In this document: positions 16,945 through 24,839 of the stretch, piece after piece | Layout: each line of letters begins with the position of its first letter | How positions within the stretch are numbered: position 1 is the first letter of the stretch | From: Bhargavaea cecembensis | GTDB lineage: Bacteria > Bacillota > Bacilli > Bacillales_A > Planococcaceae | Direction of reading: 5' to 3' | Length of the DNA: 52,744 nucleotides | Assembly (NCBI RefSeq): GCF_000826125.2 | Contig: NZ_LN651371.1 | Coordinates: 1,475-54,218 of the forward strand | Program-made: the position numbers and the translations under genes | The notes under the pieces: model-generated | Told to the model about the DNA's origin: nothing | Database searches by the model: none | What the model saw: only the letters and a program-made list of their open reading frames with translations

Positions 16945-18180
16945 ATGACCCTTCAAAAGCGGAACTTCATCATCATCCTTGTTTCGAACTTCCTCGTTTC
17001 CGGCACGATTACGATGATCATGCCTTTCCTGTCGCTCTACATCGAGACATTCGGGGACTTTTCGGATGCCTATGTCCAGCGGTGGGCCGGCCTCATTTTC
17101 GGGGCCACCTTCGTGAGCGCGTTCATCATGTCGCCGATTTGGGGACGGATCGCGGACAAGTACGGATTCAAGCCGATCCTTCTCATTAACGCACTCGGCA
17201 TCTCCACGTTCATTTTTCTGATGGGATTTGTGGATAACGTCGTCTCGTTCTTCTTTCTCCGGCTGGCGATGGGCGTAGTGACGGGCTTCATCCCGACTTC
17301 GCTTGCCTTCATCAGTTCCCAGACAGCGAAGCATGAAGCCGGCAAGACGCTCGGCACGCTCCAGATGGGCAGCGTGTCCGGCACGCTGTTCGGTCCGGTG
17401 TTCGGCGGACTCCTCGCCGATTCATTCGGCTTTTCGTACGCGTTCATCATCTCATCGGTCGCGATTTTCATCGCCGCGTTCATCGTGCTGTTCGGCATCA
17501 AAGAGAAAAAACGGGAAAAGAAAGACCTCGATCACGTGTACACCCGGTCGACGATCATCCGGTCCATCCTCAGCCACCGTCTGATGCTCAATGTCATGAT
17601 CATCACGGCGCTGATCCAGATCGGAAACTTCAGCATCCAGCCGCTGCTGTCCTTGTATGTGGCGGAACTCACCGGCGCAAAAGAAGTCGCTTTCCTGGCC
17701 GGCCTGACATTCAGCGCCGCCGGAGTCGGCAACCTCCTGTTCGCCCGGAAGTGGGGCCAGCTCGGAGATGATCTGGGCTACGAAAAAGTGCTCACCGCCC
17801 TTCTCATCATGACGTTCATCTTCATCATCCCCCAGGCGCTCGTCACTTCCCTCTGGCAACTCGTCATCCTCCGGCTCCTGTTCGGGATTGCCGTCGGCGG
17901 ACTGATTCCGATCACCACCGCTATTATCCGGCGGGAAGCCCCTGTCGATATCCAGGGAGAAGTGCTCGGCTACAACACGAGCTTCCGGTTCTTCGGCAAT
18001 ATTCTCGGACCGACATTCGGAGGCATCGTCAGCGGGTTCATCGGCATCTCGTCCGTGTTTTACGTGACCGCCTTCCTGTTCCTGGTCGCCGTCGTGTCGC
18101 TTTACTTCACGAGAAAAAAGCCGGTGCAGGACTTCGAGGATGTGCTGCAGGAAGAGGAACTGCTCCACCCGCATAGCTAA
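16945..18180 (+). CDS. yuxJ: MFS drug-type exporter (YuxJ-like)
   Basis: A 411-aa, 12-segment major facilitator protein. The loop 2-3 motif is present as IWGRIADKYGFKP (about residues 70-82). Motif C-like GSVSGTLFGPVFGGLLAD in segment 5 marks proton antiporters of the drug-efflux (DHA1) branch. The substrate is unknown. Its position near patB and the mrp operon fits B. subtilis yuxJ (from memory), hence the tentative symbol. AAAGGACG lies upstream of the ATG, with a clear promoter 33 bp away and a terminator right after the stop. Confidence 0.85.
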   Translation: MTLQKRNFIIILVSNFLVSGTITMIMPFLSLYIETFGDFSDAYVQRWAGLIFGATFVSAFIMSPIWGRIADKYGFKPILLINALGISTFIFLMGFVDNVVSFFFLRLAMGVVTGFIPTSLAFISSQTAKHEAGKTLGTLQMGSVSGTLFGPVFGGLLADSFGFSYAFIISSVAIFIAAFIVLFGIKEKKREKKDLDHVYTRSTIIRSILSHRLMLNVMIITALIQIGNFSIQPLLSLYVAELTGAKEVAFLAGLTFSAAGVGNLLFARKWGQLGDDLGYEKVLTALLIMTFIFIIPQALVTSLWQLVILRLLFGIAVGGLIPITTAIIRREAPVDIQGEVLGYNTSFRFFGNILGPTFGGIVSGFIGISSVFYVTAFLFLVAVVSLYFTRKKPVQDFEDVLQEEELLHPHS

Positions 18181-18198
18181 CAATATCCAGCTAGACAG

Positions 18199-18241
18199 GC
18201 TGCTGACAAAGGGAGGTCCTCCCCGATCAGCAGCTTTTTTT
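18199..18241 (+). terminator. terminator after the MFS gene
   Basis: GCTGCTGA (18199-18206) pairs with TCAGCAGC (18227-18234). GGGAGG/CCTCCCC pairing sits inside the loop, and seven T follow. Confidence 0.85.
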
Positions 18242-18258
18242 CATTTTAGGGTTGATGC

Positions 18259-18478
18259 GTATACTCCGATTTCTCACCCCATACTCCGATTTTCCTCGCC
18301 ATACTCCAAATTTCATGCACATACTCCGATTTCCCCCGCCATGCTCCGAATTTAATGCCCATACTCCGATTTTTCCCGCCATACTCCGATTTTCGTATCC
18401 ATACTCCGATTTTCCACGCCATGCTCCGAATTTGGTGTCCATACTCCGATTTTCCTCGCCATGCTTCGAATCTCTTCT
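18259..18478 (+). repeat. 20-bp-period tandem array 1 (11 cores)
   Basis: Eleven copies of a 10-bp core, consensus CCATACTCCG, begin every 20 bp exactly, from 18259 to 18459. The 10-bp linkers fall into two recurrent types: ATTTTCCTCG-like and AATTTnATGC-like. Several cores carry one substitution (CCATGCTCCG). The array lies between the MFS terminator and the mrp promoter region. All frames across it are nearly free of stops, but the resulting peptides are repeat artefacts. The same repeat, reading CCATACTCCG in the direction of the flanking genes, occurs at 33878-34167. Function unknown. Confidence 0.92.
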
Positions 18479-18795
18479 TCCCGCTGTTGCTTCCAAGAAT
18501 GATGTCCTAGTCTCCATGGAAACTTAACCAGGCCCGTTCACCGCCATCTGTTCGTCCATGCCGGACGGCGACTCTGCAGCAAAAAGCGCTGCATCGGCCT
18601 GCAACGCAAATCAACGATGCTAACCCTACTCTTTTGAATGAAGAGGATTCTTCCCACCTTATATATAGGAAGGAGGCCGGGGCATTTCCTGAACTTTCCG
18701 TACGGTGCCAGTCTCTTCAATGCAACCGCTCCCCACTTGCGTTATAATTAGTCCTGTTACTTATCAACGGAACAGGTTTGAAAGGAGGATCCCTC
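18479..18795 (+). promoter_or_regulatory. mrp upstream region with -10 element and leader hairpin
   Basis: No gene is evident in this stretch. A TATAAT (18743-18748) within TTGCGTTATAAT is a likely -10 for the mrp operon, about 50 bp before the mrpA start, but its -35 is poor. In the leader, CCTGTT (18753-18758) can pair with AACAGG (18771-18776) just before the AAAGGAGG of mrpA. The 18480-18720 part shows nothing I can assign. Confidence 0.45.
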
Positions 18796-21213
18796 TTGGT
18801 ATCCGTGCTGCTGTTATTTGCGCCGGTCGCGGCCGCCCTGTTCGTGCCGTTCCTTGCACGACGGGTCAGTTCCGTCCATACCGGCTGGTTCGTGTTGGCG
18901 GTGCCGCTGCTGTTGTTTATCTATTATCTGGGCTATCTGCCCGAAGTGAGCGGCGGCAATGTCCATATTGCAGAATTGCCGTGGATTCCGTCATACGGCA
19001 TTTCATTTGTCTCATACATAGACGGCCTGAGCCTGCTGTTCACGCTGCTCATCACCGGCATCGGCTCGCTTGTCGTCCTCTACTCGGTCTTTTACTTGGA
19101 CAAGACGAAAGAGCGGCTCGGCAACTTCTACGTGTATCTCCTCATGTTCATGACGGCCATGCTCGGAGTTGTCCAGTCCGATAATGTCATTTCCCTTTAT
19201 CTGTTTTGGGAACTGACGTCGATTTCTTCTTTCCTCCTCATCGGTTACTGGTACACCCGGGACCGGTCGAGATACGGTGCACTGAAGTCGATGATGATCA
19301 CCGTGTTCGGCGGACTGATGATGCTCGGCGGCTTCATCCTCCTGTACTTGATGGGCGGGACTTTCTCGATCCGCGAACTGATCGGCATGACACCGGAACT
19401 CGTGCAGAGTCCGCTGTTCACTTGGTCGCTCATCCTCGTCCTGCTCGGCGCGTTCACGAAGTCCGCTCAGTTCCCGTTCTACATCTGGCTTCCGGACGCA
19501 ATGGAAGCGCCTACTCCGGTCAGTGCCTACCTCCACTCCGCCACGATGGTCAAGGCGGGCCTCTATCTCGTCGCGCGCTTCACGCCGATTTTCGCGGCTT
19601 CTGATCTGTGGGTATGGCTGGTCACTTCAATCGGGGTTCTCACGCTGTTCTGGGGCTCGTTCTTTGCGGTGAAGCAGACGGACCTGAAAGGGATTCTCGC
19701 GTTCTCGACCGTGAGCCAGCTCGGGCTGATCATGTCCCTCCTCGGTGCGGCGGGTGCCGCCTACCACGTCGAGGGAACGGCGGAGACGATGTTCAAGATT
19801 GCCGGGTTTGCGGCGATCTTCCATCTGTTCAACCACGCGGCGTTCAAGGGGAGCCTCTTCATGGTCGCCGGCATCGTCGACCACGAGGCGGGCACCCGGG
19901 ACATCCGGAAGCTCGGCGGGCTCATGGCGCTCATGCCGGTCTCGTTTACGATCGCGCTCATCGGTTCCCTTTCGATGGCGGGCCTTCCGCCGTTCGGAGG
20001 GTTCCTCAGCAAGGAACTGTTCCTCACCGGAATGCTCAGTCTTCGCAATTTCGATCTGTTCGCCCCTGCTTCATGGGGAACGGTTCTTCTCGTCGTTGCC
20101 TGGATTGCGAGCCTGTTCACATTCATCTACTCCCTGTATTTCGTTTTCGGGACGTTCACAGGCAAGCATAAGCCGGAAGAGCTTCCGAAAAACGCACATG
20201 AAGCACCGGCCGGCATGCTCGTCTCGCCCGCCATCCTGGCATTCATCGTTGTTGCGGTCTTCTTCATCCCGAACGTCATCGGCAAATGGATCGTCAAGCC
20301 GGCGGTTGCCGCAGTCCAGCCGTTCTTGTTCGACTCTCCTGCGGATGTGGACGTCCATGTGGCGGCCTGGCACGGCGGCCTCACGCCCGAACTGTCGATG
20401 ACCATCGGAATTGTGGCGGTCGGGCTCATCCTGTTCTGGCTCCTGCCGAAATGGCAGCCATTCTACGGTGTTGTACCCGAGGCTTTGAGCCTCAACAAGC
20501 TCTATGATGCCTCCATGGTGCTTGCGGAAGGCGGGGCCAACCGGCTCTCCCGCTCCTACATGGGCGGTCTCATCCGGAACTACCTGATCTACATGTTCAC
20601 GGGCATCGTCGTCATCGTCCTCGGTTCGCTCGTGGCGAAGGACGCCTTTGCCATCAAGCTGGACGGACTGACTCCGGTCGGGCCGGCTGAAATCGGGCTC
20701 ATCCTCGTCCTCCTTGCCGCGGCGACGACCACGCTGATCGCCAGAAGGCGGCTGACGGCGATCATCTCCCTCGGTGCGGTCGGCTACACCGTCGCCCTGC
20801 TGTTCGTCGTATTCAAGGCGCCGGACCTGGCGCTCACCCAGCTCGTCATCGAGACCGTGTCGGTCGCCCTGTTCCTGCTCGCGTTCTACCATCTGCCGAA
20901 AATGAGCCGGCATGATGAAAAGCGGCGGTTCCGGGTCGGAAATGCGATCGTGGCGGGTGCGGTGGGGCTCATGATGGCCCTCCTCGCCATGTCTTCCGTC
21001 TCGCAGCGCGCCCTTCCGTCCATCTCGGAATTCTACAAGGAGACGGTTCATTCGGAGGCCGGCGGCGGCAACATCGTCAACGTCATCCTCGTGGACTACC
21101 GGGGCTTTGATACGCTGTTTGAAATCGCGGTCCTGTCGATCGCGGCGATCGGCATCATCGGCATGATCCGTCTCCGCCTCACCAGAAAGGGGGATGGCCA
21201 TGAAAAGCAGTGA
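18796..21213 (+). CDS. mrpA: Na+/H+ antiporter subunit MrpA
   Basis: An 805-aa membrane protein with about 20 segments, homologous to respiratory complex I NuoL. The antiporter core has DGLSLLFTLLITGIGSLVVLYS and FWELTSISSFLLIGYW. The lysine/histidine channel residues lie around KSAQFPFYIWLPDAMEAPTPVSAYLHSATMVKAG in segments 7-8. The C-terminal part (about 640-800) carries the MrpA-specific MbhD/MbhE-like region. It is the largest subunit of a seven-subunit Na+(Li+, K+)/H+ antiporter used for alkali and salt tolerance. The start is TTG at 18796, seven bases after AAAGGAGG. It overlaps mrpB by 14 bp. Confidence 0.95.
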   Translation: MVSVLLLFAPVAAALFVPFLARRVSSVHTGWFVLAVPLLLFIYYLGYLPEVSGGNVHIAELPWIPSYGISFVSYIDGLSLLFTLLITGIGSLVVLYSVFYLDKTKERLGNFYVYLLMFMTAMLGVVQSDNVISLYLFWELTSISSFLLIGYWYTRDRSRYGALKSMMITVFGGLMMLGGFILLYLMGGTFSIRELIGMTPELVQSPLFTWSLILVLLGAFTKSAQFPFYIWLPDAMEAPTPVSAYLHSATMVKAGLYLVARFTPIFAASDLWVWLVTSIGVLTLFWGSFFAVKQTDLKGILAFSTVSQLGLIMSLLGAAGAAYHVEGTAETMFKIAGFAAIFHLFNHAAFKGSLFMVAGIVDHEAGTRDIRKLGGLMALMPVSFTIALIGSLSMAGLPPFGGFLSKELFLTGMLSLRNFDLFAPASWGTVLLVVAWIASLFTFIYSLYFVFGTFTGKHKPEELPKNAHEAPAGMLVSPAILAFIVVAVFFIPNVIGKWIVKPAVAAVQPFLFDSPADVDVHVAAWHGGLTPELSMTIGIVAVGLILFWLLPKWQPFYGVVPEALSLNKLYDASMVLAEGGANRLSRSYMGGLIRNYLIYMFTGIVVIVLGSLVAKDAFAIKLDGLTPVGPAEIGLILVLLAAATTTLIARRRLTAIISLGAVGYTVALLFVVFKAPDLALTQLVIETVSVALFLLAFYHLPKMSRHDEKRRFRVGNAIVAGAVGLMMALLAMSSVSQRALPSISEFYKETVHSEAGGGNIVNVILVDYRGFDTLFEIAVLSIAAIGIIGMIRLRLTRKGDGHEKQ

Positions 21214-21622
21214 TGTGATTATCCAGACGACGACAAAAGTCGTGTTCTTCATGATCTTCCTGTTTTCCATCCACATTTTCTTTGCGGGACATTATTCACC
21301 CGGAGGCGGATTCGTCGGCGGGCTGCTAACGGCTTCGGCCATCGTCCTGCTTCTGCTCGCATTCGATATCCAGACTGTGCGCAAGGCTTTGCCGTTCAAC
21401 TTCACGGTCATCATCGCGATCGGCCTCCTGCTTGCACTCGGGACGGCCAGCGCCTCCATCTTCTTTGATGTCCCGTTCTTCACGCACGCCTTTGACGACT
21501 TCCGGCTGCCGCTGTTCGGCGAAACTTCGCTTCACTCGGCGATGCTGTTTGACCTCGGCGTCTATCTCGTCGTCGTCGGAGCGACGATGACCATCATCTT
21601 ATCGATTGGAAGTGATGACTAA
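21200..21622 (+). CDS. mrpB: Na+/H+ antiporter subunit MrpB
   Basis: A 140-aa membrane protein with four segments and the MnhB motif FFAGHYSPGGGFVGGL near residues 30-45. It is a structural subunit of the Mrp complex. ATG 21200 is preferred over ATG 21194 because AAAGGGGG ends directly before the latter. The reading frame overlaps mrpA, which suggests translational coupling. The mrpC ATG follows the stop codon immediately. Confidence 0.93.
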   Translation: MKSSDVIIQTTTKVVFFMIFLFSIHIFFAGHYSPGGGFVGGLLTASAIVLLLLAFDIQTVRKALPFNFTVIIAIGLLLALGTASASIFFDVPFFTHAFDDFRLPLFGETSLHSAMLFDLGVYLVVVGATMTIILSIGSDD

Positions 21623-21964
21623 ATGGAAATCATCATGTCGGTCATCATCGGCTTCCTGTTCATGGCGGCCGTCTATCTGATGCTCTCCCGCAGCCTGCTG
21701 CGTGTCATCATCGGTACGGGGCTGCTGAGCCACGGCGCGCACCTGCTCATCCTGACGATGGGCGGATTCGGAGGGGCGGCGCCGCCGGTCCTGACAGACG
21801 GCGTCACCGATTTCGTCGACCCGCTCCCCCAGGCGCTCATCCTCACGGCGATCGTCATCAGCTTCGGCGTGACGGCCTTCTTCCTCGTGATGGCGTACCG
21901 TGCCTATCAGGAACTGGAGACGGACAATATGACTTTGCTGAAAGGAAATGACGAATATGATTAA
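21623..21964 (+). CDS. mrpC: Na+/H+ antiporter subunit MrpC
   Basis: A 113-aa NuoK-like protein with three membrane segments. It has IIGTGLLSHGAHLLIL in segment 2 and DPLPQALILTAIVISFGVTAFFL in segment 3, including the conserved DPLPQALVLTAIVI-type signature. It starts directly after the mrpB stop codon and overlaps mrpD by 8 bp, so it is part of a tightly coupled operon. Confidence 0.93.
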   Translation: MEIIMSVIIGFLFMAAVYLMLSRSLLRVIIGTGLLSHGAHLLILTMGGFGGAAPPVLTDGVTDFVDPLPQALILTAIVISFGVTAFFLVMAYRAYQELETDNMTLLKGNDEYD

Positions 21965-23438
21965 CCTGCTGTTATTTCCGGTCCTGATCCCGTTCCTCAC
22001 GGCCATGATCCTGATGTTCTTCCCGAAGAAGGTGAAGGCACAGCGCACGGTGACCCTGGCCGGCCTCGCAGCTTCAGTGGCCGTCTCGGTCTGGCTTCTC
22101 TTGACGGTCATGAGGGACGGCATCCAGGCGGTGACGCTCGGCAGCTGGCCGGCGCCGTTCGGGATCACGATGGTCTCCGATCCGCTGTCCGCGGTGCTTG
22201 TGCTCACTTCGAACCTCATCACCCTGTTCATCGCCTGGTACAGCATCCGCTCGATCGGCGAGGGACGGGAAAAGCATTTCTACTACCCGGCCATGATGTT
22301 CATGCTCACCGGCATCAACGGTGCCTTCACAACAGGCGATATTTTCAACATGTTCGTCTTCTTTGAAGTGCTCCTGATGGCTTCCTATGTACTGATTGTC
22401 CTTGGCGGCGAAAAGCGCCAGCTCCGCGAATCGATCAAATACATACTCGTGAACGTCATTTCCTCCGCCTTTTTCGTAACGACCGTGGCGATGCTTTACT
22501 CGGTTGTCGGGACGTTGAACATGGCGGATATTTCGGCCAAGACGGCGGACATCGGCCAGAGCGGGATCCTGACGGTCATTGCCGTCATGCTTATCCTCGT
22601 GTTCGGCCTGAAAGGCGCCATCTTCCCGCTTTACTTCTGGCTCCCGGGCTCCTACGCGGCGCCGCCAGTGCCGGTGCTCGCGCTGTTCGGCGCCCTGCTG
22701 ACGAAAGTCGGCGTCTACGCGATCATGAGGACGGTCACGCTCCTCTTTCCGAACGATCCCGGCTTCACCCATGAAATGCTCATGGTGCTCGCCATCCTGA
22801 CGGTCATCGCCGGGTGCATCGGAGCGCTCGCTTACTTTGACCTGAAGCAGATCGTCATCTACAACATCATCATCGCGGTCGGGGTCATCCTGTTCGGCGT
22901 TGCCCAGATGAATACGGCGGGTCTTGAAGGCGCCGTATTCTACCTGATCCACGACATGCTCATCAAGGCGGCGCTCTTCATGCTCATCGGCGTGATCATC
23001 GCGGTGACCGGGACCTCCAATCTCAGGGAGATGGGCGGCCTCCTGAAAACTTATCCGGGCCTCGCCTGGACTTGGCTCATTGCCGCGTTCGGGCTTGCCG
23101 GCATTCCGCCGCTGAGCGGGTTCTTCGGCAAGTTGCTCATCGTCCAGGGAGCCTTCGAGGCGGATAATCTGTGGGGCGGGGTCATTATCCTCGTGTCCAG
23201 CCTGGTCGTCCTCCTGTCGGTCATCCGGATTTTCATCCACGCATTCTGGGGTGAGCCGAGACCGGTCGCCGGCGTGTCTTCCCGGATCTACCGGGGGCTG
23301 TTCATCCCGGCTGCCCTGCTCACCGCCATCACGGTCTTCTACGGAGTCGGAACGGAATGGATCCGACCGGTCATGACCGACGCGGCGAATATCCTGCATG
23401 AGCCGTCGATCTATATCGACGCCGTGCTGAAGGAGTGA
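21957..23438 (+). CDS. mrpD: Na+/H+ antiporter subunit MrpD
   Basis: A 493-aa antiporter-like subunit (NuoM/NuoN relative) with about 14 segments. Conserved features include FFEVLLMASYVLIVLGG (E near residue 135), FGLKGAIFPLYFWLPGSYAAPP (K near 220) and the later VFYLIHDMLIKAALFM. The E and K are the residues implicated in proton transfer in the family. ATG 21957 is preferred to an ATG three codons earlier because AAAGGA lies ten bases before it. The mrpE start is 5 bp downstream of the stop. Confidence 0.94.
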   Translation: MINLLLFPVLIPFLTAMILMFFPKKVKAQRTVTLAGLAASVAVSVWLLLTVMRDGIQAVTLGSWPAPFGITMVSDPLSAVLVLTSNLITLFIAWYSIRSIGEGREKHFYYPAMMFMLTGINGAFTTGDIFNMFVFFEVLLMASYVLIVLGGEKRQLRESIKYILVNVISSAFFVTTVAMLYSVVGTLNMADISAKTADIGQSGILTVIAVMLILVFGLKGAIFPLYFWLPGSYAAPPVPVLALFGALLTKVGVYAIMRTVTLLFPNDPGFTHEMLMVLAILTVIAGCIGALAYFDLKQIVIYNIIIAVGVILFGVAQMNTAGLEGAVFYLIHDMLIKAALFMLIGVIIAVTGTSNLREMGGLLKTYPGLAWTWLIAAFGLAGIPPLSGFFGKLLIVQGAFEADNLWGGVIILVSSLVVLLSVIRIFIHAFWGEPRPVAGVSSRIYRGLFIPAALLTAITVFYGVGTEWIRPVMTDAANILHEPSIYIDAVLKE

Positions 23439-23443
23439 CGGAC

Positions 23444-23923
23444 ATGGCATTCCAAATTTTGCTGAACTTCATCATCGCCTTTCTCTGGATGTTCATCAGC
23501 GGATCGTTCTCCGCCTCTACGTTCATCATCGGATGGCTGATCGGCATGCTGCTCATCTTTATGACCCGGCGCTTCTTTCCGGGCAGCCTGTACATCCGGA
23601 GAATCTGGGCGATCATCAAACTGACTCTTCTGTTCTTCAAGGAATTGATGATGGCGAACATCCAAGTGTTCATGCTCGTCATCAAACCGAAACTTGCGAT
23701 CCGCCCGGCCATCTTCGCCTATCCGACGAAACTGACATCCGACTGGGAAATCACCCTGCTGTCGAGCCTCATCACGCTGACGCCAGGGACGATCGTCATG
23801 AACGTGTCCGAGGACAAGAAGACATTGTATGTCCATGCACTTGATATCGATGACGTGGACGAAGCCGTCATCGATATCCGGGACTCATTTGAAAAAGCGA
23901 TCATGGAGGTGAGCCGGCCATGA
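23444..23923 (+). CDS. mrpE: Na+/H+ antiporter subunit MrpE
   Basis: A 159-aa protein with two or three N-terminal membrane segments, then a soluble C-terminal domain (about 75-159) with the MnhE features LTSDWEITLLSSLITLTPGT and YVHALDID. AGGAG eight bases before ATG 23444 supports this start over an in-frame GTG three codons earlier. It overlaps mrpF in an ATGA. Confidence 0.93.
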   Translation: MAFQILLNFIIAFLWMFISGSFSASTFIIGWLIGMLLIFMTRRFFPGSLYIRRIWAIIKLTLLFFKELMMANIQVFMLVIKPKLAIRPAIFAYPTKLTSDWEITLLSSLITLTPGTIVMNVSEDKKTLYVHALDIDDVDEAVIDIRDSFEKAIMEVSRP

Positions 23924-24201
23924 AGATTCTGTTTTGGATCGCACTGATCTTCGTCGTGATTTCAATGGCGCTGTTCGTCTACCGGCTGATCAAAGGGCCG
24001 ACCGCCCCGGACCGGGTCATCGCCCTCGATGCGGTCGGCGTCGCGCTGATCTCGATGATCGGGCTGCTGTCCGTTCTCGTCGAGACGAACTTCTATCTGG
24101 AAATCATCTTGCTGCTCGCCATCCTTTCGTTCATCGGCACGGTGGCCTTCTCCAAGTTCATCGAGAAAGGGGAGATTTTCGACCGTGGAGATTCTGATTA
24201 A
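23920..24201 (+). CDS. mrpF: Na+/H+ antiporter subunit MrpF
   Basis: A 93-aa protein with three membrane segments and the family motif KGPTAPDRVIALDAVG near residues 24-39. The aspartates there are conserved in the family. It overlaps mrpE by 4 bp and mrpG by 17 bp. Confidence 0.93.
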   Translation: MKILFWIALIFVVISMALFVYRLIKGPTAPDRVIALDAVGVALISMIGLLSVLVETNFYLEIILLLAILSFIGTVAFSKFIEKGEIFDRGDSD

Positions 24202-24544
24202 CATTCTGATCGCCGTCCCGCTCATCATTGGAGTCGTCTTCACCCTTGTCACCGCCATCGGTCTGCTGCGCTTTCCGGATCCTTACACAAGGGCCCATGC
24301 AGCATCCAAGAGCGCAACGGTCGGGGTTCTCGGCATCCTCATCGCTGTCTTTCTCCATTTCTGGCTTGTCGAGGGGCACTTCAATCCGAGGATTCTCCTC
24401 GGGATCGCCTTTCTGTTCATCACCGCGCCCGTCGGCGGCCATATGATGGCACGGGCCGCTTACTTTGCAGGCGTCAAGCCGACCCCCCTCACCGTCAAAG
24501 ACGAACTCGGGGAAGAAATCGAACGGCACCGTTCAGAGAACTAA
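24185..24544 (+). CDS. mrpG: Na+/H+ antiporter subunit MrpG
   Basis: A 119-aa protein with three membrane segments. It has the PhaG/MnhG signature GLLRFPDPYTRAHAASKSAT at about residues 28-47 and the late segment ITAPVGGHMMARAAY. The start is GTG at 24185 after GAAAGGGGAG. It is the last gene of the operon, followed directly by a terminator. Confidence 0.93.
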   Translation: MEILINILIAVPLIIGVVFTLVTAIGLLRFPDPYTRAHAASKSATVGVLGILIAVFLHFWLVEGHFNPRILLGIAFLFITAPVGGHMMARAAYFAGVKPTPLTVKDELGEEIERHRSEN

Positions 24545-24580
24545 AAAAACGCTTCTGCGCAAATGCAGAAGCGTTTTTTC
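24543..24580. terminator. bidirectional terminator after mrpG
   Basis: AAAAAACGCTTCTGC pairs with GCAGAAGCGTTTTTT across a six-base loop. It serves mrpG and the convergent glycine/tyrosine-rich gene. Confidence 0.9.
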
Positions 24581-24582
24581 TT

Positions 24583-24783
24583 TCACCAGTAATATGGATA
24601 GTAAGGATAGCCGCGGTACGGATAGCTGTACGGATATGGATAATATCCCGGGTAGCCGCCGCGCCCGTATGGGAACAGGGTCGTCCCGAGCAGGCCGCCG
24701 ACGAATCCTCCAAGGAAAGGTCCCCCGAAGAGGCCTCCGCCGAACCCTCCCCCGTATCCTCCGCCGTATGAATATCGAGGCAT
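24583..24783 (-). CDS. glycine/tyrosine-rich low-complexity protein
   Basis: A 66-aa protein. The first half is built of GGG/GGGF repeats with a short hydrophobic glycine stretch (GGFVGGLLGTTLF). The second half is made of tyrosine-proline blocks (PGYYPYPYSYPYRGYPYYPYYW). The composition resembles small spore-coat or surface-matrix proteins, but there is no family I can name. ATG 24783 is chosen because AAAGGGGG lies six bases upstream; two other ATGs precede or overlap that site. It may be co-transcribed with pepA, whose stop is 57 bp upstream. Confidence 0.65.
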   Translation of the reverse strand: MPRYSYGGGYGGGFGGGLFGGPFLGGFVGGLLGTTLFPYGRGGYPGYYPYPYSYPYRGYPYYPYYW

Positions 24784-24839
24784 TTCCATCCCCCTTTCCA
24801 CGCTATCCTATGCGGAAGCCCGGAAAGGGGCTGGGCGCT

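Noticed and set aside
18227-18527. Open frames on both strands through array 1
   Set aside because: Same artefact of a stop-free tandem repeat; no start signals or codon bias.
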